Shown here: piece by piece, positions 1 through 8,317 of the stretch
Layout of the letters: every line of letters starts with the position of its first letter
How positions within the stretch are numbered: the first letter of the stretch is position 1
Source of the DNA: Methanoregula sp.
GTDB taxonomy: Archaea; Halobacteriota; Methanomicrobia; Methanomicrobiales; Methanospirillaceae
Assembly: GCA_022710665.1 (NCBI GenBank)
Contig: JAKLGN010000005.1
Span: 1-24,118 of the forward strand
Length of the DNA: 24,118 nt
Direction of reading: 5' to 3'
Made by a program: the position numbers and the translations under genes
The notes under the pieces: generated by a model
What the model saw: only the letters and a program-made list of their open reading frames with translations
The model's database searches: none
Told to the model about the DNA's origin: nothing

Positions 1-1
1 C

Positions 2-745
2 ACGATCCGGGGAAGACCGATGCAGGTCCGGGGGAAGGCCACCCCGGTCTTCGATGGCAAAGGAACCCTCATTGCCGCAGTCCAGTCCCTGCTGGTCAAC
101 GAGGACGTTAAGCAGGAAAGCCTTTTCGACGACATTCAGGAAGATTACCTGGGGGGGATATCGGGTATCACGATAAGGCTTACCGGGGAGGGTCTCCCCA
201 GCGAGATCGCTGGTGCGATCGGTTCGGCAACCAAAGGATACGGGGTCTGTGTTACGGACAGGCGCCTGCTGGTCGTCCACGATCCCGACCCGGACACACC
301 GGACCACCACGGGATGCGGTTCGGGGAGTTTATTATCGATAAGCTCTTCGGGACCAATATCGATCTCCACCCGCGATCCATCGCTGATCTCGAAAAGATC
401 AAGGTCTTTGAGGTCTGGCGCAACAATATCACGGCAATCGAGATGAAAAAACCCCCGTTGCTTGCAGGGTTTGTTATCATAAAGATAGCGAGCGGGGGAT
501 CGTACCGGATCCTTGTCAATCATTCAAAGGCATTCATCCACCTCCGGCAGCTGCTGAACATGTTCTGGCCTGAAATGATCCGACCGGTCGAGGAGACTGA
601 CAATGAAGAACTTGAATGGCTGGATGAAATTCACCGGCTTGATCTTGTTGACAGGCTGCAGATCGAGGACCCGTTCCGGGACATCCCTCACGAAGTGATA
701 ACAATCCAGCCCTCCCGAACGACCGGAGATCATCCTCAAACCTGA
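2..745 (+). CDS. PAS-domain remnant fused to PH-like domain protein (5' end outside window)
   Basis: The frame is open from base 2 with no stop, so the gene begins before the window and the Met at base 20 is probably internal. The first ~35 visible residues look like the last strands of a PAS domain (RGKATPVFDGKGTL, then AAVQS), a pattern common in sensor proteins of Methanomicrobiales. The remaining ~200 residues form a separate alpha/beta domain. A stretch reading YGVCVTDRRLLVVHD, followed later by a basic and aromatic segment (KAFIHLRQLLNMFW), is the layout of bacterial/archaeal PH-like or GRAM-like domains. The tail is acidic and lacks histidine-kinase motifs. No transmembrane segment is visible. 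It may be a sensory adaptor; the PH-like assignment is by pattern only. Convergent with the aminotransferase gene at 1594-2466. Confidence 0.6.
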   Translation, partial: TIRGRPMQVRGKATPVFDGKGTLIAAVQSLLVNEDVKQESLFDDIQEDYLGGISGITIRLTGEGLPSEIAGAIGSATKGYGVCVTDRRLLVVHDPDPDTPDHHGMRFGEFIIDKLFGTNIDLHPRSIADLEKIKVFEVWRNNITAIEMKKPPLLAGFVIIKIASGGSYRILVNHSKAFIHLRQLLNMFWPEMIRPVEETDNEELEWLDEIHRLDLVDRLQIEDPFRDIPHEVITIQPSRTTGDHPQT

Positions 746-1058
746 TTACCATATGCCAGCCCGTTCACTGGCAGGAGAAGACCGATGCTCATTGACGACA
801 TCCTCATGCCGCCATAACCTTGGCTAAACTCTTTGCCGGGCGTATCACGTCCAGGGTACGGAGCAGCGGGGTATGCCCTGTTTACTCCAGTCGCAAGAAG
901 GCCGATATCTACCTTGAGCACCGGTTCCGGGTATACTACCTCAGATCATCCGAATAGAATGCGGGCTAGCCTTTCTGGCAGTACAATGCTTCATTTGTGG
1001 TTGAAGAGGGGAGGAAAATCGGGAATCCTACTGGAGACAGATACCATGTTGAAAAAAA
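746..1058. other. intergenic stretch without a convincing gene
   Basis: This is the first part of an ~850-bp gap between two convergent genes. A frame open from about 833 runs into the repeat element, but its first 70 residues resemble no family I know and no Shine-Dalgarno precedes it. I see no tRNA-like fold and no T-tract terminator directly after the stop at 745. Confidence 0.4.
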
Positions 1059-1356
1059 GGGCAACATCACATTTCAGCGACTCGTTTCTTTCCCTGATGG
1101 ATGCCACCCTTGTGCCATCCCTGCCCCGTTCCTGGGTTCAATCGCGCCCGCGATGCTCCATAAGAAACGGGATGCCTGATCCTGGTCCTGCAACGTCATC
1201 GCAATCGGGGCGCTGTAGTGGAGGGGCGAAGCACCGGGAGCGTTATCCATTATCAGGAACACTTTTTTGATATGAAATCCAGAACATTACTCCGGCTCTA
1301 TTTTTTTTGCTCGTAACTACCTTCACGGGGTGGTAGTTCACATGGGCACAATACCC
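1059..1356 (+). mobile_element. MITE-like repeat element, copy 1
   Basis: About 297 bp, clearly homologous to the segments at 9707-9996 (inverted) and 16514-16804. The right half is most alike: a block starting near CAACGTCATCGCAATCGG and running to the TTTTTTGA box is almost the same in all three. The ends are the most diverged of the three (GGGCAACATCACAT at left, ATGGGCACAATACCC at right), but they still match the GGTATAGT...ACTATACC terminal inverted repeats of the better copies, so this is probably the oldest of the three. It sits in a convergent intergenic region. A reading frame ending in SGTLF-stop is shared with the other copies. Confidence 0.75.
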
Positions 1357-1469
1357 TGAAAAACGTGCTCAAAAGAGACGCTCCTGTCCCTGCCAGGATC
1401 GCCCCGTTGAGTCATCATTAGGTTTTTATCAGGGCGGGGGTGTTTTTTGGTACTTCTGCATTGCCTGAT

Positions 1470-1489
1470 CCGGGTAATTCAATACCCGG
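1470..1489. terminator. perfect 7-bp hairpin in convergent intergenic region
   Basis: CCGGGTA (1470-1476) and TACCCGG (1483-1489) form a perfect stem with a 6-nt loop. The hairpin lies ~105 bp downstream of the aminotransferase stop, with a run of A (AAAA) on the far side in the plus direction. It may help end transcription from either side, but archaeal terminators rely mainly on T-tracts, so the role is a guess. Confidence 0.3.
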
Positions 1490-1593
1490 AAAACCGGGAA
1501 TTCCGATGTCGTTGCCATGGATCGCCAGTGCGGCGGGTTCCGGAAATGGTTTGTCTGAAAAGAATGGTGTGAAATCTGAAGAGCCAAATAAAA

Positions 1594-2466
1594 TTATTTC
1601 CGGGTAATGGGATATCCTTCGGTTTCGGTAACACGGTGGAACTCTGCCATCAGCTGCCTGGTGATCGGCCCGGGCTTCCCGCTTCCAATGGTTCGGCCAT
1701 CAACCCAGGTAATGGGAGCCACTTCAGCTGCGGTCCCGGTACAGATCAGTTCGTCTGCAGTGTAGATATCAAAATACCCGAGGTTCTGCTCCTTTACGGA
1801 AATGCCCAGGGATTGTGCGATCTCCAGGAGGACCATACGCGTAACTCCCCGGAGGTTATTGAGGGTTGCAGGTGTGATGATCTCACCGTTCTTGACCACA
1901 TAGAGGTTGTCACCAGAACCTTCCGATATGTATCCGTTGGTATCAAAGAAGATCGCCTCATCCCCCCCCTTGTAATTGGCCTCGATCTTGGCGAGGATAT
2001 TGTTGAGGTAGTTCAGGCTCTTGACATTGGGAGGCAGGCACTCAGCGGGATTGCGCCGAACTGAAACGGTCACTGCCTTAAGCCCTTTCTCGTACAGGTC
2101 ACCATACATCGCACCCCATGTCACTGCGATGACCACGACTGAGGGCTTTGGGCATTTGCGCGGGTCAAGACCGAGATCGCCAAAACCACGGCTGATGATG
2201 GGCCGGATATAAGCATTGGAGAGGTTGTTTCTGCGCAGCACCTCGCAGATAATCTCCATCATCTCTTCTTTTGTGATCGGCGGGGTCAGGTCAATCGTCT
2301 TTGCCGAATCATACATACGATCAATGTGTTCTTTTAACCGGAAAACTTTCCCGTTATATGCCCGGATGCCCTCAAAAACCCCATCACCATATAAAAAACC
2401 ATGATCAAAAACCGAGATTTTTGCCTGGTCTTCCGGAACATACTTTCCATCAATGTAAATGATCAT
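1594..2466 (-). CDS. ilvE: branched-chain amino acid aminotransferase (fold-type IV PLP)
   Basis: A 290-residue cytosolic enzyme that transfers the amino group between glutamate and branched-chain 2-oxo acids, the last step of Val, Leu and Ile synthesis. Family marks: the N-terminal [30 protein letters not shown] block, split by the active-site turn; the PLP-binding lysine in [10 protein letters not shown] (Lys149); Glu182 in [10 protein letters not shown]; and the phosphate-binding threonines in [11 protein letters not shown]. The length matches archaeal and bacterial IlvE. A short AAGGA lies 5 nt before the ATG. A TATA-like box at 2544-2555 gives it its own promoter, separate from the F430 operon that ends 281 bp upstream. 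A D-amino-acid transaminase or 4-amino-4-deoxychorismate lyase is less likely given the overall pattern. Confidence 0.93.
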   Translation of the reverse strand: MIIYIDGKYVPEDQAKISVFDHGFLYGDGVFEGIRAYNGKVFRLKEHIDRMYDSAKTIDLTPPITKEEMMEIICEVLRRNNLSNAYIRPIISRGFGDLGLDPRKCPKPSVVVIAVTWGAMYGDLYEKGLKAVTVSVRRNPAECLPPNVKSLNYLNNILAKIEANYKGGDEAIFFDTNGYISEGSGDNLYVVKNGEIITPATLNNLRGVTRMVLLEIAQSLGISVKEQNLGYFDIYTADELICTGTAAEVAPITWVDGRTIGSGKPGPITRQLMAEFHRVTETEGYPITRK

Positions 2467-2543
2467 ATTCCTTCATACGATGCGCGGGCTCTTGTATTTT
2501 TCTTTGAATTATTAACACCGGATTGACCCGATGACCAGCACGC

Positions 2544-2555
2544 GAATTTTTAAAG
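2544..2555 (-). promoter_or_regulatory. TATA box for the aminotransferase gene
   Basis: On the minus strand this reads CTTTAAAAATTC, a good archaeal TATA box about 80 nt before the ATG at 2466, implying a leader of roughly 50 nt. Confidence 0.5.
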
Positions 2556-2747
2556 AGCGGATGCTGATAATTCTCCGGTCTCCTTCCAGATTCGGGACTT
2601 TATCGTGGAAAAACTCCCTGCCAAGTCGCTGTTCCCCAACCGGGCAACCCCGTTTGTGACCGATAGCCTCTGAGAAGTACGTGATCTCACGTCGCTAACC
2701 AATGGCAGGATTGCTCTTTTCAAGGTAAAGAAGCACCGGAACCCGGT

Positions 2748-4124
2748 TCATCGCTTCTTTCGGCACAATCCGATAAAATGCCGGAACATTCCTATCCCTG
2801 CTACCGGGTGCAGGTGGGTGTAACTGCCCAGCGTATTGGCGGTAACTGCCCCGTCAAGATTGTCCCTTATGCCGGCACCCCGGGAAAGGCGATAGGCAAA
2901 CCTTGTCTTCCGGTCGAGATCAACGTCGGAGTAATGGAACTCGTGGCCCCGGAACGAGGCCCTGCCGAGAGGAGAGTCCTCCCCGGCCGTACCCTCCACA
3001 TAGCTGACCACGCGGCGCGCCGGCATCCGGGTCTCTCCCGAAAATACCCCGCACATCTCAAAGGACTGGTCGGCAGCAGATCCCTGCCAGCCTTTCTTTA
3101 AGTTCATGCGCTCCGTCAGGTACATGAGCCCTCCGCATTCCGCGTACCAGGGGACTCCGTTCTTCGATGCCTCCCGGATCGCCTCACGCATACGGTCATT
3201 AGCCTCCAGTTCGCGGACAAAGAGCTCCGGGTATCCGCCGCCGATAATATAGCCATCCGCTTCCGGGAGGGTATCATGCACCGGGCTGAACGGGATATAG
3301 TCTGCACCAAGGGATTGCAGGACATTGAACAGATCGGCATAATAAAAATTGAAGGCCTCATCGAGTGCTATCCCGATCTTCACGTCCCGCACCGGTGACA
3401 GGTCAAAGGATGGTGATCTTTCGGTGGATACATCACGCTCCTGCATGAGGGAGACAAACCGGTCGAGATCAACATACTGCCCGATCATCGCCGTGATTGT
3501 TTTTATCCGGTCATCGAAGTCCCCCCTTCCGGATCCTTCCCGGTAGGGCACGAGGCCGAGGTGGCGCATAGCGAGCTGCATCTCCTCCATGCGGGGGATT
3601 GCCCCGATGACCGGCACGCCACAGTAATGTTCGATCGCGGTCGTTGCCTTGGCTTTGTGCGAACCGCCCCGGATGTTGTTGAGAATCACCCCGGCTATCC
3701 GGATACCCGGATCAAAGGACTGGAAACCCCGGACAATCGCCGCAGAACTCCGCGTGATGCTCTGAGCCGAGACGACAAGGATAACCGGCAGGTCAAGCGT
3801 CTTTGCTATCGCTGCGGTACTGCCGACATCCGTGAGAGCGTCCGCCCCTTCAAACAACCCGCGGACACCCTCGACGATAGCCATATCAGCCCCCCGGCAC
3901 CCGAATTGGAAGATATCACGGATCTGTTCATCGGAAAGCGTGAAGCTGTCCAGGTTCCGGCAGGGACGCCCGGATACTGCTGACAGGTAGGAGGGATCGA
4001 TGTAATCCATACCGACCTTGAAGGTCTGGACCCGGTGCGTTGTTGAAAGGAGGGCTGCAAGCGCGAGCGTGATGCTGGTCTTGCCGCTCCCGGAACGGTC
4101 ACCGGTGATGAGGATCTCTCTCAT
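2748..4124 (-). CDS. cfbB: Ni-sirohydrochlorin a,c-diamide synthase
   Basis: A 458-residue homologue of cobyrinate a,c-diamide synthase. In the F430 pathway it amidates the a and c acetates of Ni-sirohydrochlorin using glutamine and ATP. The N-terminal dethiobiotin-synthetase-like ATPase domain carries the P-loop GDRSGSGKTS (residues 8-17). The C-terminal class I glutamine amidotransferase domain has the nucleophile Cys330 in YAECGGLMYL and the catalytic His in SYTHLHP (437 or 439). A longer frame is open to 4277, but the added 51 residues are low-complexity and overlap cfbD. The ATG at 4124 overlaps the cfbD stop as ATGA and starts directly with MREILITGDRSGSGKT, so I chose it. Its place directly after cfbD sets it apart from a cobalamin-pathway CbiA. 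Confidence 0.93.
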   Translation of the reverse strand: MREILITGDRSGSGKTSITLALAALLSTTHRVQTFKVGMDYIDPSYLSAVSGRPCRNLDSFTLSDEQIRDIFQFGCRGADMAIVEGVRGLFEGADALTDVGSTAAIAKTLDLPVILVVSAQSITRSSAAIVRGFQSFDPGIRIAGVILNNIRGGSHKAKATTAIEHYCGVPVIGAIPRMEEMQLAMRHLGLVPYREGSGRGDFDDRIKTITAMIGQYVDLDRFVSLMQERDVSTERSPSFDLSPVRDVKIGIALDEAFNFYYADLFNVLQSLGADYIPFSPVHDTLPEADGYIIGGGYPELFVRELEANDRMREAIREASKNGVPWYAECGGLMYLTERMNLKKGWQGSAADQSFEMCGVFSGETRMPARRVVSYVEGTAGEDSPLGRASFRGHEFHYSDVDLDRKTRFAYRLSRGAGIRDNLDGAVTANTLGSYTHLHPVAGIGMFRHFIGLCRKKR

Positions 4125-5191
4125 GCCAGGCTCCGGAGCACGGCCCCGAACTCGCTCTCGACAATATTCCTGACCCCGAGCGTTTTCGGGTGCAGATCGA
4201 TCTCCACCATGACGTGCTCGTGGCCGAGCGCATGGAGAGGAGCTACCTGGCGAGGACCGTTTGTGATCGAGAAGCACTCGACTCCTGCTGTATATTCCTG
4301 GGGAATAGCATGCGGTACACCGGCAATGAGGGCATATGCCGGAGCGATCTGTTGGATCCTTTTCCCGAGCGCGTCCCCGTTCGCACCATATTCGTCGAGC
4401 GCCCCGATCAGTTCCGGTTTTACACCCCCTGCCGTCATTTCCCCAAGGATGGTTTCCGCATCCGTCCGCGTCTTGGGAAGCCCGCGCCCCTCAAGGTTGG
4501 CAAGGTATGTGATATCCGCACCCGGGCAAACATCGTGCAGTGCGAGAAGTGCATCGGCAAACATATAGGCAGTCTCCTTCTTCGCGTTCAGGATGGCAAC
4601 CCCCCGCTTTCCGCTCCGGGCACATTCAAGCAGGCGATTGGCCGCCTTGTGCTTGAGGTCGCCGCGCGAGGGCTCGATATAGGACTGGCAGGCGGCTCCC
4701 CGCAGGCGCTCGACCTCGGTCGCCTTGCCCATCATGAACCGCTGGCGTTCGAGTTCTGAGAGCGTGATCCAGCCGGCCGCTTCAGCGGCTTCCAGCGTAG
4801 AGAGTACTCCTGCGATATTCTCGATATACCCCGCATGGATGTCGACTGCGATCGTGGGAGTCGTGATGCCGGCACCATCGATCGCTGACTGGAGGTCCTC
4901 ACCAATGATCATTGCCACGCATGTCCCGATAACCGCCATGCGTTGTGGTGAGAACCGGTCCTCGGCATACCGCAGCGCATCCTCAAGCGGTTTCTGGCCG
5001 CCAAAGATGAATTCATTGTCAGCAAGCGAGGTTGTGAGAACCCGCATCCCGTCCTCCTCAAGCAGGCGGGCGTGCTTGAAAGAGCAGCCGGAAGGGCCGT
5101 GAAGGACAGCAACATCAACCCTGAGATCGCGGGCGGTATAAAGCGCAGCGACAATCGAACTGGGACGTGGGTGCATGTATTTCATGGGCAT
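4121..5191 (-). CDS. cfbD: Ni-sirohydrochlorin a,c-diamide reductive cyclase, catalytic subunit (NifD-like)
   Basis: A 356-residue nitrogenase-component-1 homologue. With the reductase CfbC it carries out the six-electron reduction and gamma-lactam closure that turns Ni-sirohydrochlorin a,c-diamide into 15,17(3)-seco-F430-17(3)-acid. It is shorter than NifD/NifK, as expected for this family. Early HGPSGCSFKHARLL (Cys36) and VIGTCVAMIIGEDL (Cys91) hold candidate cluster ligands, followed by the family-like DIHAGY and PHAIPQEY segments. It starts 3 nt after the cfbE stop and its own stop overlaps the cfbB start, so translation is probably coupled. A second in-frame ATG two codons later is possible. 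The partner cfbC is not next to it or anywhere in the window. Confidence 0.93.
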   Translation of the reverse strand: MPMKYMHPRPSSIVAALYTARDLRVDVAVLHGPSGCSFKHARLLEEDGMRVLTTSLADNEFIFGGQKPLEDALRYAEDRFSPQRMAVIGTCVAMIIGEDLQSAIDGAGITTPTIAVDIHAGYIENIAGVLSTLEAAEAAGWITLSELERQRFMMGKATEVERLRGAACQSYIEPSRGDLKHKAANRLLECARSGKRGVAILNAKKETAYMFADALLALHDVCPGADITYLANLEGRGLPKTRTDAETILGEMTAGGVKPELIGALDEYGANGDALGKRIQQIAPAYALIAGVPHAIPQEYTAGVECFSITNGPRQVAPLHALGHEHVMVEIDLHPKTLGVRNIVESEFGAVLRSLA

Positions 5192-5194
5192 CGG

Positions 5195-6412
5195 TTATCT
5201 CCAGGTTTTCACGGACAGGACAATCGATCCTTTCCCGGTGAGCCGGATCGCGGTTTTTTTGCCTTCGTCAAGGGTAGTACAGGTTGCGTCAATCGTTCCC
5301 TTGAGGACCCCGGACTGGCCGGTACCCAAACCGGGAGGACGACCTACCCAGACCACGCGGGTGGGCCGGACCTGATTGATCGCTGAGAGGATCTGGTCGT
5401 GGGAGAAACCTTCGCACACCGCGCCGTCCCCTTCCACCTGCCCGATGACCAGCGTCAGTTCGCTGGCCTTTGCGCAGTACCGGGCATACCGTGCAGCGCA
5501 CAGCGTTGTAACCGCATTCGTTCCGCTGTTGGAATTGTCAACGATGATGAGGTCCTTTGCGCATTCAAGGGACATGCGGCCGGGAAGCGCGGTGAAATGG
5601 TTGAGCGGGGCCGGATCGATGTGCAGGATCATGGCAGCAGCGGCTGCGAGCATGAGCGGGGTGCGGTAGGGGGGCAGGAGAAAGAGGGGATTTGTAAGGA
5701 CACAGGTTTTCCCCTCTATCTCAATGGTGCATTGCACGCCATTGCATCGGACAATATCGCCGAGATGAACAACATTTTCCCCATGGCAGGGCACACCATC
5801 GGCAACCAGCACACACCGGGCATGAGATGCCGACGCGATCTTCTCCCTTATCGCGCTCTTCTTCCCACGGGCAACCGTGTAATCATCCGGCGAGGTTATG
5901 ATGGCAAGGTCGCCCGTTCCCGTGACACCAAGCGAGATCTCGGCAATGAGCCATCCCGGCATCCGGCTGGCATACCAGACCGCGGCAATCTCAGAAGCCG
6001 GCGTGATACTTTTTTTCCAGAGGAGATCTCCTGACGGGTAAGCGTATGTCCCGGATGACGTGTGCAGGACCCCTTTGTTCGGGAGGATGGAGGCCAGCGC
6101 GTGTGCGGTGGTGGTCTTTCCCTGCGCCCCGGTGATCTCAATCATGGGGTGGGGCAGGTGCTCCCCCAGAAGCCGGCGCACTGCCTCGTGGTGGGTGATC
6201 ACGGGTGCCTTCTGGCGGGCGAGCACCGGGTGGTCCGGGTCAAGGTGGACCGGCGCTACGACAAGGTCGTAGTGCCGCTCCGGTGCCTCCCGCAGTTCAT
6301 CCGGTGTGGTACCGTGATAGACATCCACGGCATCAACAGAACAGCCTGCCGCTGAATAGGCTGCACTGATCTCTTTTCCGCCATGGATCGTATCCAGTAC
6401 CAGGATATGCAT
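5195..6412 (-). CDS. cfbE: coenzyme F430 synthetase (Mur-ligase-like)
   Basis: A 405-residue ATP-dependent ligase of the MurC/MurF superfamily that activates the propionate of seco-F430 acid and closes the six-membered carbocyclic ring, finishing F430. The Mur-type P-loop ITGAQGKTTTAHAL is at ~93-106. The central ligase region follows (LITSPDD, then the carbamylated-lysine-region equivalent). The C-terminal domain carries DNSNSGTNAVTT and LVIGQVEGDG. The N-terminal 90 residues form a small Rossmann-like domain starting MHILVLDTIHGGKE. It lies 9 nt after cfbA and 3 nt before cfbD. The identification rests on the F430 cluster; alone it would only be called a Mur-ligase family protein. Confidence 0.92.
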   Translation of the reverse strand: MHILVLDTIHGGKEISAAYSAAGCSVDAVDVYHGTTPDELREAPERHYDLVVAPVHLDPDHPVLARQKAPVITHHEAVRRLLGEHLPHPMIEITGAQGKTTTAHALASILPNKGVLHTSSGTYAYPSGDLLWKKSITPASEIAAVWYASRMPGWLIAEISLGVTGTGDLAIITSPDDYTVARGKKSAIREKIASASHARCVLVADGVPCHGENVVHLGDIVRCNGVQCTIEIEGKTCVLTNPLFLLPPYRTPLMLAAAAAMILHIDPAPLNHFTALPGRMSLECAKDLIIVDNSNSGTNAVTTLCAARYARYCAKASELTLVIGQVEGDGAVCEGFSHDQILSAINQVRPTRVVWVGRPPGLGTGQSGVLKGTIDATCTTLDEGKKTAIRLTGKGSIVLSVKTWR

Positions 6413-6421
6413 ATAAAAAAA

Positions 6422-6823
6422 TCAGAGAAGGGAAAGAGCTTTGTCTGCGTTCTTGACCATCAGCTCGGCAAGGAGCGGATCGCTTCCAATAGGGTCCGCG
6501 TACACGAGTGGCACGGACGTCCCGTTCAGGACAAAGAGGCCTTTCTTGACCCCCTCCGCAAGACCGATCTCCCCGGGAATGTCTTTTTCGATATGGACGC
6601 CTTTGGCAAGGAACAGGGGGACTACCACGAGTGCCTCAATTGGCTCGTGCCGGAATGCCTCCAGTGATTCCTTGATCGTCGGCCGGTTCATATTCATGAA
6701 ACCGCATTTCACAATGTAGCCGGCATGCTTTGCCTTGATAAAAGCGGCAGTTTTCTCGACAAGTTCCTGGTTGTAGGGCATGGTGCTCCCATGTCCGACG
6801 AGTAACATTCCCTTTGTACCCAT
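6422..6823 (-). CDS. cfbA: sirohydrochlorin nickelochelatase, short CbiX type
   Basis: A 133-residue single-domain class II chelatase that works as a homodimer. It inserts Ni(II) into sirohydrochlorin as the first committed step to F430, and often accepts cobalt as well. Metal-site histidines are His11 in LLVGHGSTMPYN and His77 in AKGVHIEKDIP, the two expected in CbiXS/CfbA. The length fits the short archaeal form rather than the ~250-residue bacterial CbiX. It heads the cfb operon. The TATA box 24-34 nt before the ATG means the transcript probably starts at or next to the start codon. A role in cobalamin synthesis in parallel cannot be excluded, since archaea often use one chelatase for both. 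Confidence 0.93.
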   Translation of the reverse strand: MGTKGMLLVGHGSTMPYNQELVEKTAAFIKAKHAGYIVKCGFMNMNRPTIKESLEAFRHEPIEALVVVPLFLAKGVHIEKDIPGEIGLAEGVKKGLFVLNGTSVPLVYADPIGSDPLLAELMVKNADKALSLL

Positions 6824-6846
6824 ATAACAAATAGTATTACCGGTAT

Positions 6847-6857
6847 GATTAAAAATT
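6847..6857 (-). promoter_or_regulatory. TATA box of the cfb operon (leaderless start likely)
   Basis: On the minus strand this reads AATTTTTAATC, centred 29 nt before the cfbA ATG. That spacing places the transcription start on or beside the start codon, and no Shine-Dalgarno is visible before the ATG, which agrees with a leaderless operon mRNA. Confidence 0.5.
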
Positions 6858-6956
6858 CTTACTTAACGATCTTGTCTGCGAAAAAAATCAACACCATAAA
6901 AGAAGACTGCTGTTCGTAAAAAAGACAACTGACGGGATGAACGACGGCCCGCAAAC

Positions 6957-6986
6957 GGCAAAGTCTTCTCAAACCGTATCTTTGCC
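6957..6986. promoter_or_regulatory. inverted repeat in the divergent cfbA/mmp9 region
   Basis: GGCAAAG (6957-6963) pairs perfectly with CTTTGCC (6980-6986) across 16 nt. It lies ~100 bp upstream of the cfb operon TATA box in the 369-bp divergent region, a suitable place for a regulator site. It has no known match. Confidence 0.25.
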
Positions 6987-7169
6987 ATCAGGACCAATCA
7001 GGTTTCTAAAAAAATTTCAGCTCTGGAGAAACTCACACGAACCGATAGGGTACACACCCGAACCATGAAAATTGTTCAACACCTTCATTGGTTTGAGGGC
7101 TCCCTGCCCCGGGGTATGTTTGAGAAGTCGGTAATTGGTACTTGCCTGAATCACTGAATGGAAAGTAAT

Positions 7170-7187
7170 TTGATGGACTACCATCAA
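7170..7187 (+). promoter_or_regulatory. perfect inverted repeat directly before the marker-9 start codon
   Basis: TTGATGG and CCATCAA flank ACTA as a perfect 7-bp dyad ending 5 nt before the ATG at 7193. No Shine-Dalgarno or clear TATA box is seen here, so the dyad sits where a ribosome or repressor would act. It may be an operator or an RNA hairpin that hides the start. Confidence 0.35.
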
Positions 7188-7192
7188 CGTAT

Positions 7193-8317
7193 ATGAACTA
7201 CATGATGCATGCTTTTGAACGCTTCGGGATCCTGATCAATGACCGTATCGTCAGGACACCGGTTGGCATTGCATCGATGGCCGGGATCGTTGATGCCGCA
7301 TACGTGCTTGAACGTGCCGGAAATATCGGGTTTGCGTTCATTGGTGGTTATGCCATAGATGCGCCGACCATGGCCTCTGCCAAATCCCTTGCTGCCGGGG
7401 GGGACCGGAAAGAGTTCCTGTACGAAGACCCGGTGGAGGAACTGAAGGTCCAGATTGCCCGGATGGAAAAGAGCGATGTTGTGCTCGGGATCAACCTCCG
7501 CGCGTCATCTCCCGATTCCTTCCGTTCCCTTGCAAAAGCCCTTGGCGATACTGTGGTGTACGAGATTGACGCCCACTGCCGGCAGCCGGCCATGGTCGCA
7601 GCCGGGTGCGGGGAATATTACCTCAGACACCCGGACGCACTTTGCGCGTCGGTCCGGGCGCTGAAAGAGGAGGGTGTTACCGTTTCGGTGAAATTCCGTG
7701 TCGGTGTTGCAGATGATGATCCGGCGCTTGCCGCAGCCCTCTGGAAAGCCGGTGCCGATATCCTGCACATTGATCTCATGGATGCCGGATCCGCCAGGCT
7801 CCGGCAGATCCGGAACAGCTGTCCCCTGCTCATCATCGCCAACAACTCCATCACCAGCTTCGACCGTATGAAGGAGATGCTCCAGCACGGGGCAGATCTT
7901 GTCTCGCTTGCCCGTCAGTCTGATGAGCGGACCCTTGCCGGGCTGGATGCTGCGATCACCCGTTTCGCTGACGAAGAAGGCTGGTACAATGCCCCCAAGC
8001 AGCTCTGCCGCGGGGGGGACATCCGGGCGCTCGCGTTCTGCTGCATGCCGGTGAAGGAATGCCCGCTTATCCCGACCCTCGCGCGTATTGGCATACCCCG
8101 CGAGGAATATATCCAGATGAAACTGGGGGCTGTCCGGGGAACACCGCTCGATCACGGGAGCCAGACCTGTTTTGGGAGCCTTGCATGGTGCTGCAAGAAC
8201 TCCACGCCCTGCATGTTCCGGGCATTGACCTTAAAGCAGCATAACATCAGCCCGAAAGAATATATGCGGCTGAAACGCGAGCTCTCAGAAACGATCATGA
8301 GCCGTGTTTTTCCATGA
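7193..8317 (+). CDS. methanogenesis marker protein 9 with N-terminal NifR3/Dus-like TIM barrel
   Basis: 374 residues in two parts. Residues ~1-260 form a dihydrouridine-synthase-like TIM barrel (TPVGIASMAG, VKFRVG, LIIANNSI). The C-terminal ~110 residues hold exactly eight cysteines (272, 283, 284, 290, 326, 333, 334, 340), including FCCMPVKEC and WCCKNSTPC. This matches the methanogenesis marker 9 domain, known as a methanogen-restricted module with eight invariant Cys and two aromatic-CC-x4-C motifs, sometimes attached to a NifR3-type barrel. The usual Dus active-site motif NxGCP is replaced by a region reading IDAHCRQP, so Cys129 is retained but its surroundings differ and tRNA modification is doubtful. 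The function is unknown. It overlaps the next gene by ATGA. Confidence 0.88.
   Translation: MNYMMHAFERFGILINDRIVRTPVGIASMAGIVDAAYVLERAGNIGFAFIGGYAIDAPTMASAKSLAAGGDRKEFLYEDPVEELKVQIARMEKSDVVLGINLRASSPDSFRSLAKALGDTVVYEIDAHCRQPAMVAAGCGEYYLRHPDALCASVRALKEEGVTVSVKFRVGVADDDPALAAALWKAGADILHIDLMDAGSARLRQIRNSCPLLIIANNSITSFDRMKEMLQHGADLVSLARQSDERTLAGLDAAITRFADEEGWYNAPKQLCRGGDIRALAFCCMPVKECPLIPTLARIGIPREEYIQMKLGAVRGTPLDHGSQTCFGSLAWCCKNSTPCMFRALTLKQHNISPKEYMRLKRELSETIMSRVFP

Noticed and set aside
833..1270. A 145-codon plus-strand gene
   Set aside because: Its first half has no start signal or family look; its second half is the repeat element frame, handled there.
3561..3983. A 140-codon plus-strand frame opposite cfbB
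   Set aside because: It lies wholly inside cfbB on the other strand, in GC-rich DNA where such shadow frames are common.
4125..4277. Upstream extension of cfbB by 51 residues
   Set aside because: The added part is low-complexity, overlaps cfbD coding, and the ATGA overlap at 4121-4124 places the start directly before the P-loop.
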